Assembly (NCBI GenBank): GCA_963973455.1
Contig: CAXAZF010000008.1
Location: 107,626 to 171,625, forward strand
Direction of reading: 5' to 3'
Length of the DNA: 64,000 bases
DNA from: Marixanthomonas sp002364245
GTDB lineage: Bacteria > Bacteroidota > Bacteroidia > Flavobacteriales > Flavobacteriaceae
Positions 1-7,486 of this stretch are shown in pieces (the stretch's first letter is position 1; every line of letters begins with the position of its first letter). The notes under the pieces are model-generated. The model was not told where the DNA came from, made no database searches, and saw only the letters and a program-made list of their open reading frames with translations. The position numbers and the translations under genes are program-made.

Positions 1-56
1 AGGTTCTACCTAAAGTTACTACTTTTACATTCTAAAATATTTTGAAGAAAACTATT

Positions 57-1025
57 ATGGCAGATACTATTGAAAAAATTAAATGTTTGATTATTGGTTC
101 TGGTCCAGCAGGATATACAGCGGCAATATATGCATCAAGAGCAGATTTAAAACCTGTAATGTATACTGGTATGGAGCCAGGAGGGCAATTAACAACCACT
201 ACCGAGGTTGATAACTTTCCCGGTTACCCAGATGGCATAGACGGCCCTACTATGATGGTTCAGCTACAAAAACAAGCTGAGCGTTTTGGAACCGAAGTAC
301 GCATTGGTATGGTTACAGCCGTAGACTTTAGTGATAAAGTAGGTGGAACTCATAAAGTAACAGTAGATAATAAGAAACAAATTGAAGCTGAAACTGTAAT
401 TATTTCAACAGGTGCAACTGCAAAATACCTAGGCTTGCCAAGTGAGCAGAAGTTACGTGGTGGTGGAGTTTCTGCCTGTGCCGTGTGTGATGGTTTCTTC
501 TATAAAGGACAAGATGTAGCAATAGTAGGAGGAGGCGATACAGCTGCTGAAGAAGCTACCTACCTTGCTAATATTTGTAATAAAGTAACCATGTTGGTTC
601 GTAAAGATTATATGAAAGCATCAAAAGCGATGCAACATCGAGTTACAAATACTAAAAATATAGACCTGCGTTACAATACCGAAGTGGATGAGGTTATAGG
701 GGATCAAGTTGTAGAAGGACTTCGAATGGTTAATAATGAAACAGGTGAGAAAGAAGAGATTAAAATCACCGGATTGTTTATTGCAATTGGACATAAACCC
801 AATACTGAAATATTTAAAGGACAGTTAGATATGGACGATACGGGATATGTAATTACCAAAGGAAAGAGCACTAAAACAAATAGACCTGGTGTTTTTGCAA
901 GTGGTGACGTACAGGATAAAGAATATCGTCAAGCCGTTACAGCAGCTGGGACAGGTTGCATGGCAGCGCTAGATGCAGAACGTTACTTGCAAACTATTGA
1001 AACTGAAAAAGCTGTAGAGGCTTAG
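57..1025 (+). CDS. trxB: Thioredoxin reductase
   Basis: Cytosolic FAD enzyme that reduces thioredoxin with NADPH. Visible are the FAD-binding GSGPAG (residues 14-19), the redox-active cysteine pair in CAVCDG (about 141-144), an NADPH-binding GGGDTA near 159 and the C-terminal FAD motif GVFASGDV near 278. The 322-aa length is normal for low-molecular-weight bacterial TrxB. I start at ATG 57; an in-frame TTG at 42 would add only five residues outside the conserved fold. The gene stands alone and is followed by a hairpin terminator. Family assignment is firm. Confidence 0.96.
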   Translation: MADTIEKIKCLIIGSGPAGYTAAIYASRADLKPVMYTGMEPGGQLTTTTEVDNFPGYPDGIDGPTMMVQLQKQAERFGTEVRIGMVTAVDFSDKVGGTHKVTVDNKKQIEAETVIISTGATAKYLGLPSEQKLRGGGVSACAVCDGFFYKGQDVAIVGGGDTAAEEATYLANICNKVTMLVRKDYMKASKAMQHRVTNTKNIDLRYNTEVDEVIGDQVVEGLRMVNNETGEKEEIKITGLFIAIGHKPNTEIFKGQLDMDDTGYVITKGKSTKTNRPGVFASGDVQDKEYRQAVTAAGTGCMAALDAERYLQTIETEKAVEA

Positions 1026-1045
1026 TAAAAAAGAAAACAAATATT

Positions 1046-1079
1046 AAAAAGTCTGGTAAGTATTCTTATCGGACTTTTT
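1046..1079 (+). terminator. Rho-independent terminator of trxB
   Basis: Left arm 1046-1060 (begins AAAAAGTC) pairs with right arm 1065-1079 (ends GGACTTTTT) around a 4-nt loop tatt, with two G-U pairs. The 3' arm ends in a T-run. It lies 20 bp after the trxB stop. Confidence 0.8.
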
Positions 1080-1132
1080 ATTTTTAATAAAATTGGTCAA
1101 CCAATCACCTTTAGGGTAGGAGAGGTAAATGG

Positions 1133-1594
1133 TTACTTCTTCACTTTCACCTTAACTGTCCATTCAAACTCAAAAGTAGAAACAACATCTCCTGCTTTAT
1201 CAACACCTTGAGATTTCATCCAGATGGTTTGACCTTCTCCAGTTTTAACAGCTGCTTGAATGGCTTCTTTTACTTTAATTCCATCTTCACAGGTAAACTT
1301 GATTCTACCTTTTGCTTTTTTAGAAAACGAAGCTTTATTATTGGCCACCAGCATTGAAATTCTTTCATCACTTTCTTTAATGGTCGCCATGACCATGGCA
1401 CCGGTGCTCAACTCGGCAGCCATTCCTTGCACGGCCCAAAACATAGACTTAAAAGGGTTCTGATTAATCCATTTATGCCTTACTGAAGTTACGCAAGTTG
1501 TTTCATTTATACTCTTAACCCGAACACCCGTAAACCAAGCGGAAGGTAATTTAAAAAATAAAAAAGTATTGATCTTTGAAGGTGTAAGTGGCAT
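1133..1594 (-). CDS. DUF4442 hotdog-fold protein (thioesterase-like)
   Basis: A 153-aa soluble protein matching the DUF4442 family, which has a hotdog fold related to acyl-CoA thioesterases (PaaI/YiiD type). Supporting features are the N-terminal helix with FFKLPSAWFTGVRV, the central GMAAELSTGAM segment where hotdog enzymes place their long helix, and alternating beta strands after it. The substrate is unknown and no catalytic residue can be confidently assigned from sequence. It is transcribed alone; a near-consensus minus-strand -7 (TATATTCG) lies about 20 bp upstream of the ATG. Confidence 0.72.
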   Translation of the reverse strand: MPLTPSKINTFLFFKLPSAWFTGVRVKSINETTCVTSVRHKWINQNPFKSMFWAVQGMAAELSTGAMVMATIKESDERISMLVANNKASFSKKAKGRIKFTCEDGIKVKEAIQAAVKTGEGQTIWMKSQGVDKAGDVVSTFEFEWTVKVKVKK

Positions 1595-1701
1595 ATTCAG
1601 TGGTTTTAAGGCGAATATACACCAAAAAAAGGAACCTTGCTAATTCTTAAAGTTATGTTAAATTTTAGTACTATGCGTAACATAATACCTTTTTTTGTAC
1701 A

Positions 1702-1709
1702 TATATTTG
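1702..1709 (+). promoter_or_regulatory. -7 element TATATTTG of the DUF4870-PadR-PspC operon
   Basis: An exact match to the Bacteroidota -7 consensus TAnnTTTG, 19 bp before the ATG at 1729, so the leader would be only about a dozen nucleotides. No clear -33 element is seen. Confidence 0.6.
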
Positions 1710-1728
1710 TATAAGAAATTAATGAGCA

Positions 1729-2265
1729 ATGGCAACAACCTTTACAAATCTATCTGAAAAAGAAGCTGAAAATCAAAAGAATATCGCAGCTGGAATTCAT
1801 TTAAGTACCTTTTTAAAGTATTTATTTCCATTTGCAAATTTTATAGCTCCGTTGATACTTTGGACCATTCATAAAGAAAAACCATTTGTGGATAGTCACG
1901 GAAAGAGAGCGATAAATTTTCAGTTAAGCGTTTTGTTATATTCAATAGGAATAGGAGTATTATGCTTACCATTCTTTGTCATTTTTGCGGCAGATTTTAT
2001 TTCACTTATTGAAGCAATGGAGCACACCATAGGAAATCCTGGCTTTGCTGAAATTAGAAATCTTTCAGGATATATTCTTTTATTCGGAATTGCAGGATTG
2101 TTACTTTTCGGCTTATTCATATTAGAACTGTACGCCGTAATCACCGCAACTATGTATGCCGCTAAAGGCAAACTATATAAATACCCATTATGCATACCTT
2201 TTTTAAAACCAACCTCTGAACCCGTTTCAGACATCAATCAATCAAAAAATGAGCACACTAGTTAA
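1729..2265 (+). CDS. DUF4870 membrane protein
   Basis: A 178-aa inner-membrane protein of the DUF4870 family (function unknown). The family signature is the first hydrophobic helix followed by HKEKPFVDSHGKRAINFQ, then helices at about residues 65-85 and 120-150. It is the first gene of a plus-strand operon that continues through a 56-aa ORF (17-bp overlap), a PadR regulator, a PspC protein and a head-GIN lipoprotein. In flavobacteria DUF4870 genes are often found beside PadR/PspC genes, which suggests a shared envelope role (inference). The -7 box TATATTTG just upstream supports this start. Confidence 0.82.
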   Translation: MATTFTNLSEKEAENQKNIAAGIHLSTFLKYLFPFANFIAPLILWTIHKEKPFVDSHGKRAINFQLSVLLYSIGIGVLCLPFFVIFAADFISLIEAMEHTIGNPGFAEIRNLSGYILLFGIAGLLLFGLFILELYAVITATMYAAKGKLYKYPLCIPFLKPTSEPVSDINQSKNEHTS

Positions 2266-2419
2266 CATCGTATTAGCAGCAGTTTTAAGTTTTTTAGGCG
2301 CCGAGGTGCAAAAAGAGCGTAACGAAACAGCCATGAATACATCGATACAATGCCAGCAAACCGTTGAAAACGTACAAGCAGTATTGTTCACAGAAAATGA
2401 AGCTATTAATTGTAAATAG
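2249..2419 (+). CDS. Small 56-aa protein inside the PadR-PspC operon
   Basis: An ORF starting at ATG 2249 overlaps the end of the DUF4870 gene by 17 bp and stops at TAG 2417-2419, five bases before the PadR start codon. The product begins MSTLVNIVLAAVLSFLGAEV, a short hydrophobic N-terminal segment, followed by a polar tail with two cysteines (QCQQ and INCK). It fills what would otherwise be a 160-bp hole in a tightly packed operon. I do not recognise a family. It may be a small membrane-anchored or exported peptide. That it is translated is inferred from packing only. Confidence 0.55.
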   Translation: MSTLVNIVLAAVLSFLGAEVQKERNETAMNTSIQCQQTVENVQAVLFTENEAINCK

Positions 2420-2424
2420 GACCG

Positions 2425-2763
2425 ATGAAAATTGAAAACACAAAAGCGCAAATGCGTAAAGGAGTTTTGGAATATTGTATCCTTTCCGTTTTAAAAGATG
2501 GCGAGGCATATACATCAGATATTCTAGACACCTTAAAAGACGCAAAAATGCTGGTAGTAGAAGGAACAATCTATCCGCTGCTTACCCGATTAAAAAACGC
2601 AGGATTACTTTCCTACCGATGGGAAGAATCCACCAGTGGACCACCACGTAAATATTATGAACTGACCGAAACCGGACAGCTATTTTTAAATGAATTGAAT
2701 ACTACCTGGAGCGAGTTGCAACAGGCAGTACACAGAGTAACCAGCGAAAACACTACGAAATGA
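2425..2763 (+). CDS. PadR-family transcriptional regulator
   Basis: A 112-aa winged-helix regulator. It has the PadR pattern: MRKGVLEYCILSVL at the N-terminus, the recognition-helix region VEGTIYPLLTRLKNAGLL, and the wing SGPPRKYYELTETG. PadR proteins without a C-terminal extension (subfamily 2) bind operators near their own genes and respond to small molecules or stress. The stop codon overlaps the ATG of the PspC gene (ATGA, 4 bp), so the two are translationally coupled. It probably autoregulates this operon (inference). Confidence 0.92.
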   Translation: MKIENTKAQMRKGVLEYCILSVLKDGEAYTSDILDTLKDAKMLVVEGTIYPLLTRLKNAGLLSYRWEESTSGPPRKYYELTETGQLFLNELNTTWSELQQAVHRVTSENTTK

Positions 2764-4547
2764 AAAAGACAGTAAACATAAATTTAGCAGGTACCTTTTT
2801 TCATATAGATGAAGATGCCTTCGGGAAACTTTCAAGATACCTCGATGCTATTAAAAAATCGCTTACCGATCCTAATGGAAGTGACGAAATTATGCGGGAT
2901 ATTGAAGCTCGTATTGCTGAACTTTTTTCAGAAAAAATCGAGACGAAAGCTCAGGTAATTTCTTTAAAAGAATTGGACGAGGTAATAGCCGTAATGGGAC
3001 AACCGGAAGACTATCAGGTTGATGAAGAAATGTTTGAAGACGTACCACCTACTCAAAAAACATCACGTCGCCGAAAATCGACCAGACAGCAATTGTTCAG
3101 GGATATTGACAATAAATTTATCTCAGGGGTTTCCTCTGGGTTAGGTCATTATTTGGGTATCGATGCAATCTGGATTCGTCTACTTTGGATCATCTTGACG
3201 ATTCTTTCACAAGGAGTATTTATTGTCGTGTACATTATCTTCTGGATATTGGTTCCAGCGGCGGTGACCACTTCAGATAAATTGAGAATGACTGGCGAAC
3301 CCGTTAATATTTCAAACATAGAACGGAAATTTAAGGAAGGTTATGACACCGTTGCCGATAAAGTAAAAAATGCCGATTACGATAAATATGGACAAAAAGT
3401 AAAAAAGGGAACTTCGGGTTTCTTTGATACGGTGGGTAAAATAATCGTGACGCTATTCACCATTTTTGTGAAGTTTTTAGGACTGTTATTTATCCTTATA
3501 TCAATAAGTGCTTTGATCGGCCTTATCGTTAGTTTGTTTACGTTAGGCACCGTAGGATTCTGGGGTACTGGCGAAGTGATGGAGTACATAACTATGTTCG
3601 ACACCACCGGAACACCCATCTGGATTATTTCTCTATTAACGCTTTTCGCAGTTGGAATTCCATTTTTTGTACTATTCATTTTAGGACTTAAAATGTTAAT
3701 CAACAACTTAAAGTCGATAGGGACAAAAGCAAAGATCACTTTATTAATCGTATGGTTTATATCATTGATTGTTTTGGGTATCCTTGGTATAAAACAAGCT
3801 ACACAAAGAGCGTATGATGGAGAAGATATTGCTGAAACAGCCCTTCCCGTTAAAAAAGGAGATACGTTGCAGTTAAAGATGCGTGCCGACAGTCAATATG
3901 AATATGAAACACATCGTCACGGTGGATTAGAGCTGAAATACAATGAAAATGACGAACGTGTAATTTACAGCAACGATATTCGATTAATCGTTCGTTCAAC
4001 TAAGGATTCTGCTGGAAAACTATTGATTGAGCGTAAAGCTGAAGGAAAAAGCTTTTTAGACGCTAAAAAGCACGCTGAAGCCATTGAGTACAATTATTCT
4101 ATGGAGAATGGATTTTTACTTTTAGATGGCTTTTTAACTACAGGAACAGAAAATAAATTCCACGATCAAGAAGTAGAGATAACGCTGTATTTACCTGAAG
4201 GGAGCATTTTAATTGCCGACAAAAATACGTATTCGTATCACAGAAATGATTCGAGATATGAAGATATTTTAGATAATGGCGATGAGGAAAAAACACTATT
4301 GATAATTCGCGATGACACACAGTGTCTAGATTGTGAAGATATTGTCGATGAGGAAGAAATAGAGTTTTCTGAGGAAGATTCAGAAATGGAAGAAAATTTA
4401 GAAGAAGTTAATAATAACGCTTCTTCAGAAACATGGAAGCAGAAAGTGAATGATGTTTTTAAAGAAAGTAATGATGATAATGAGCCAGCAGAGAATAAAA
4501 GACAGGAGAATAAAACAATAGTAACAGATTCGATCAATAACCAATAA
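2760..4547 (+). CDS. PspC-domain membrane protein
   Basis: A 595-aa inner-membrane protein. An acidic cytosolic N-terminus (1-110) is followed by a PspC domain (about 112-170, containing FISGVSSGLGHYLGID) with its membrane hairpin, then further helices at about 228-262, 288-314 and 325-344, then a beta-rich extracytoplasmic part and a strongly acidic tail from about 525 (runs such as DEEEIEFSEEDSE). PspC is the membrane sensor of the phage-shock response in enterobacteria, but this long architecture is typical of Bacteroidota and its signal is unknown. It overlaps PadR by 4 bp and precedes the head-GIN gene by 12 bp. Expression is presumably PadR-controlled. Confidence 0.88.
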   Translation: MKKTVNINLAGTFFHIDEDAFGKLSRYLDAIKKSLTDPNGSDEIMRDIEARIAELFSEKIETKAQVISLKELDEVIAVMGQPEDYQVDEEMFEDVPPTQKTSRRRKSTRQQLFRDIDNKFISGVSSGLGHYLGIDAIWIRLLWIILTILSQGVFIVVYIIFWILVPAAVTTSDKLRMTGEPVNISNIERKFKEGYDTVADKVKNADYDKYGQKVKKGTSGFFDTVGKIIVTLFTIFVKFLGLLFILISISALIGLIVSLFTLGTVGFWGTGEVMEYITMFDTTGTPIWIISLLTLFAVGIPFFVLFILGLKMLINNLKSIGTKAKITLLIVWFISLIVLGILGIKQATQRAYDGEDIAETALPVKKGDTLQLKMRADSQYEYETHRHGGLELKYNENDERVIYSNDIRLIVRSTKDSAGKLLIERKAEGKSFLDAKKHAEAIEYNYSMENGFLLLDGFLTTGTENKFHDQEVEITLYLPEGSILIADKNTYSYHRNDSRYEDILDNGDEEKTLLIIRDDTQCLDCEDIVDEEEIEFSEEDSEMEENLEEVNNNASSETWKQKVNDVFKESNDDNEPAENKRQENKTIVTDSINNQ

Positions 4548-4559
4548 ATCAATACAATC

Positions 4560-5285
4560 ATGAAACCAATCCAAGTAATTTTACTAGTCTTGATAGCAGG
4601 TTTAAGCACTGCTTGCCAGTTTGATATTAACCTTGGCCAGACCAATGGTAACGGTAACGTAGTAACCGAAGAACGCCCAGTATCAGAATCCTTCAACGCA
4701 GTACGCGGAAGCGCAGGTTTAGATGTATTCTTAACACAAGGTGACGAGGAAAAAATTGTTGTAGAAGCCGATGAAAACCTACTTGCTATTATTGAAACTG
4801 AAATAATAGACGGCAAACTAAAAATAGGAACTAAAGAAAACATTGGTCGTTCTAAAGCAAAAAAAGTATATGTAACGTATACTGAATTAAACACCATTGA
4901 AGCCAGCAGCGGTGCCGATGTGATAGGAAACTCAGTAGTGGAAAGCGAACGCTTAACATTAGATTGTAGTAGCGGTGCTGATCTTGAAGTGGAAGTGTTC
5001 TCAAAACATGTAATTGCCGAAACCAGCAGCGGTGCCGATATAAATGTTTCTGGTAAAGCAACAAGTCTAGATGCTTCAGCTTCTAGCGGAAGTGATTTAA
5101 ATGCGAAAGATTTATTGGTAATTAATTGTACGGCCGATGTTTCAAGCGGAGCAGATATTACCGTAAATGTAAAAGAAAAGCTTATTTCTGAAACCTCTAG
5201 TGGTGGCGATGTTCATTATTACGGTAACCCAGGTAATGTTTCGAAAAACGAAAGCAAATCTGGCGGTGGAACCCATAAAATGTGA
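4560..5285 (+). CDS. Head-GIN (DUF2807) lipoprotein
   Basis: A 241-aa exported lipoprotein: signal peptide with lipobox LSTAC (Cys near residue 19), then a DUF2807/head-GIN domain, a repetitive beta-helix-like fold. The repeat is visible: SSGAD or a close variant (SSGSD, SSGGD) recurs six times about every 20 residues from residue 115 to the C-terminus. The ligand is unknown. It is the last gene of the PadR-PspC operon, and its TGA lies inside the left arm of a terminator hairpin. DUF2807 genes next to PspC genes are common in this phylum, supporting a joint function at the cell envelope. Confidence 0.9.
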   Translation: MKPIQVILLVLIAGLSTACQFDINLGQTNGNGNVVTEERPVSESFNAVRGSAGLDVFLTQGDEEKIVVEADENLLAIIETEIIDGKLKIGTKENIGRSKAKKVYVTYTELNTIEASSGADVIGNSVVESERLTLDCSSGADLEVEVFSKHVIAETSSGADINVSGKATSLDASASSGSDLNAKDLLVINCTADVSSGADITVNVKEKLISETSSGGDVHYYGNPGNVSKNESKSGGGTHKM

Positions 5286-5313
5286 TAATAAAACTTTTTG
5301 ATTTTATTATCAC
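5282..5313 (+). terminator. Hairpin at the end of the PadR-PspC-head-GIN operon
   Basis: A perfect 12-bp stem, GTGATAATAAAA (5282-5293) with TTTTATTATCAC (5302-5313), loop ctttttga. It overlaps the stop codon at 5283-5285. The stem is AT-rich with no T-run after it, so it may act as a 3'-end stabiliser rather than a strong terminator. Confidence 0.55.
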
Positions 5314-5352
5314 ACTGAACTTACCTCGCCGGCAGGCAGGCTTGTCGAAGTG
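5313..5352. repeat. GC-rich nested palindromic-type repeat
   Basis: An 18-bp GC-rich block (ACCTCGCCGGCAGGCAGG, 5323-5340) sits between two CTT triplets inside a second short motif; removing it would join CACTGAAC and TTGTCGAAGTG. Composition is unlike the AT-rich surroundings, suggesting a dispersed intergenic repeat with another repeat inserted in it. That it recurs elsewhere is inferred, not shown in this window. Confidence 0.5.
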
Positions 5353-5428
5353 TTATTTCAGAATGTAATATACTTATTGACAGAAATCAAGATACTGGTA
5401 GAACCATTTTTAATAACCAACCAAAAAA

Positions 5429-5461
5429 CAAAAACCGAAGACAATTCAGCTTCGGTTTTTG
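5429..5461. terminator. Strong hairpin terminator upstream of the LytTR gene
   Basis: A perfect 12-bp stem CAAAAACCGAAG / CTTCGGTTTTTG with a 9-nt loop. A- and T-rich tracts flank both sides, so it could work in both directions. It separates the head-GIN operon from the LytTR regulator. Confidence 0.75.
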
Positions 5462-5536
5462 TTGTTTCAGTAGTTTTTATTTTAAGCTTACAATCTATAA
5501 TTACTATTTTAGTAGCGTAAAAATAAGTAAGAGAAC

Positions 5537-6292
5537 ATGGAAGTATTAATTATAGAAGACGAAAAACCTTCAGCAAGACGGTTAAAACGAATGCTCGAAA
5601 AGCTAGATGTTACTGTAAAACATACACTTCATAGTGTAGAAGAATCTATCCAGTGGTTTTCAAATAATCCACAACCGGAATTGATTTTTTTGGACATTCA
5701 ATTGAGTGACGGTCTCTCGTTTGAAATTTTCGACGAAGTGTCCATAACCAGTTCTATTATTTTCACCACTGCCTATGACGAATATGCACTGCAAGCCTTT
5801 AAACTGAACAGCATAGATTACCTTTTAAAACCTATTGATCAAGAAGATTTAGAAAAAGCAGTCGAAAAATATAAAACCTTTAAACCACAGCAACAGAACG
5901 TTCAATTAAATTTTGAAGACATTAAAAAAATGTTGACCAATCCAGTGGAACGTGAGTATAAAAAGCGGTTTACAACAAAAATAGGGCAGCACCTTAAAAT
6001 GATTTCGGTAGATGATATTGAGTGTTTCTATTCTGAAAACAAAGGAACCTACGCGCACACTACCGAAGGTCGTGATTATTTATTGGATACCACTTTAGAA
6101 CAACTGGAAAACGAGTTGGCACCCGAAACCTTTTTCAGGGTAAACCGAACTTTTTTCATCAACATTAACGCTATAAAGGATATTATATCGTACACTAACT
6201 CTCGGCTTCAATTAAAACTGAATAGTTATTCCAATCAAGATATTATAGTGGCCCGCGAACGAGTTAAAGATTTTAAAATTTGGTTGGAATAA
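5537..6292 (+). CDS. LytTR-family response regulator
   Basis: A 251-aa two-component regulator. The receiver domain (1-120) has the acidic pair IEDE near the start, the phospho-acceptor Asp in FLDIQLSDG (about residue 53), and the Lys in YLLKPID. The C-terminal LytTR DNA-binding domain spans about 145-250 (FRVNRTFFININAI). The usual partner is a LytS/YehU-type histidine kinase encoded next door, but none is adjacent here: a terminator lies upstream and a 300-bp gap downstream. It is therefore an orphan regulator in this window, paired with a kinase elsewhere. Confidence 0.93.
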   Translation: MEVLIIEDEKPSARRLKRMLEKLDVTVKHTLHSVEESIQWFSNNPQPELIFLDIQLSDGLSFEIFDEVSITSSIIFTTAYDEYALQAFKLNSIDYLLKPIDQEDLEKAVEKYKTFKPQQQNVQLNFEDIKKMLTNPVEREYKKRFTTKIGQHLKMISVDDIECFYSENKGTYAHTTEGRDYLLDTTLEQLENELAPETFFRVNRTFFININAIKDIISYTNSRLQLKLNSYSNQDIIVARERVKDFKIWLE

Positions 6293-6595
6293 GTTTTAGT
6301 GTCAAATCAAGGCTAAACAAAAGTTTTATAATTTGTTATAGTTATTTAAGTTTCTATGAAGATTTTAGCAAAAAAAGTTATTATGTTATTGAAAATTGAG
6401 TTATTAAGACTCTCTAACCCAATAACTGAGTGACCGAATAACTATTTGCAATTTCATTACCGCTTAAATGCTATGAATTTTGCATCCACATTGGTTGAAT
6501 TTGATACTTGGAACCTATATAATAGAAATAAAACCTCCGCTATCCTTGCAAAAGTAAAGACGTAACTGCATCTTTGCTTGCTGTAAACCAAATAT
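6293..6595. other. 303-bp gap between the LytTR and SDR genes
   Basis: No convincing gene. It contains the nested inverted 7-mer repeats at 6376-6443 and an imperfect -7 candidate (TATCCTTG, about 6540) before the SDR gene. A minus-strand ORF overlapping the SDR start has no recognisable family features. Confidence 0.5.
6376..6443. repeat. Nested inverted 7-mer repeats
   Basis: AGTTATT occurs at 6376-6382 and 6399-6405; its reverse complement AATAACT occurs at 6421-6427 and 6437-6443. The inner pair gives a 15-nt loop and the outer pair encloses it. The inter-repeat sequence is built of similar short words. It may be the remnant of a small inverted-repeat element. Confidence 0.45.
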
Positions 6596-7405
6596 ATGTC
6601 AAAGGTTGTTTTAATAACAGGTGGATCTTCCGGGATAGGGAAAGCTATAGGCACCTACTTACTTTCAAAAAATTATGCTGTGTACGGTACGAGCCGTAAT
6701 CCGAACAAGTATAAGGATACAACTCCTTTTCCATTACTAAAAATGGAAGTCACTTCTTTGGAAAGCGTACAAGAATCCGTCAACGAGTTATTAAAACAAG
6801 AAGAAAGAGTTGATGTCTTAATCAACAATGCCGGTGTGGGAATTACTGGACCCATTGAAGAAACACCTAATGCTGAAATTGAAAAAGCCTTCGCTACCAA
6901 TCTATATGGACCCATAAATGTTATAAAAGCTGTTTTACCAACTATGCGAGAGCAGGGGAGTGGCACTGTAATTAACATAACTTCTATTGCAGGTTATATG
7001 GGGCTTCCGTACCGTGGAATCTATTCAGCAACCAAAGCTGCTTTAGAAATTACCATTGAAGCCTTGCGAATGGAAGTACGGCAATTTGGCGTTAAAATGA
7101 CCAACATTGCACCTGGCGATTTTGCCACCAATATTGCTGCCAGCCGTTATCACGCACCTCAATTAGAAAATTCGCCTTATAAAAAAGAATACGGAAACAC
7201 CTTAAAATTAATAGACGAGCACGTGGATTCTGGAGAAGATCCAGATAAAATGGCTAAAGTAGTTCATCAAATTATCGAGACGAAAAACCCGAAAGTACAT
7301 TATAAAGTTGGTTCTTTCCTTCAGAAATTTTCAGTAGTTCTTAAAAAAATTCTTCCAGATAAAACATACGAACGGATGCTTTTAAATCATTATAAATTGA
7401 AATAA
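6596..7405 (+). CDS. Short-chain dehydrogenase/reductase (SDR)
   Basis: A 269-aa cytosolic NAD(P)-dependent oxidoreductase of the classical SDR family. Motifs: the coenzyme-binding TGGSSGIG at residues 8-15, NNAGVGITG near 79-87, the catalytic Ser in ITSIAGYMG, and the catalytic YSATK (Tyr and Lys). The C-terminal 50 residues are longer than minimal SDRs and rich in Lys. The substrate cannot be told from sequence. It is flanked by its own gaps and probably monocistronic. Confidence 0.92.
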   Translation: MSKVVLITGGSSGIGKAIGTYLLSKNYAVYGTSRNPNKYKDTTPFPLLKMEVTSLESVQESVNELLKQEERVDVLINNAGVGITGPIEETPNAEIEKAFATNLYGPINVIKAVLPTMREQGSGTVINITSIAGYMGLPYRGIYSATKAALEITIEALRMEVRQFGVKMTNIAPGDFATNIAASRYHAPQLENSPYKKEYGNTLKLIDEHVDSGEDPDKMAKVVHQIIETKNPKVHYKVGSFLQKFSVVLKKILPDKTYERMLLNHYKLK

Positions 7406-7449
7406 ATAATCTTTTTTCCTTTTCGGTTTAAAACAGCGACAATCTTCGT

Positions 7450-7457
7450 TACTTTTG
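7450..7457 (+). promoter_or_regulatory. -7 element TACTTTTG of the aldolase gene
   Basis: An exact TAnnTTTG match 29 bp upstream of the ATG at 7487, giving a leader of about 20 nt. No clear -33 box. Confidence 0.6.
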
Positions 7458-7486
7458 TAACAATCAAAAACTGAAAACTGTTTACT

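Noticed and set aside
4238..4897. 219-codon open frame on the minus strand across the PspC and head-GIN genes
   Set aside because: It is the complement of Glu/Asp-rich coding sequence, giving an artificial Ser-rich protein; no signal, domain or promoter supports it.
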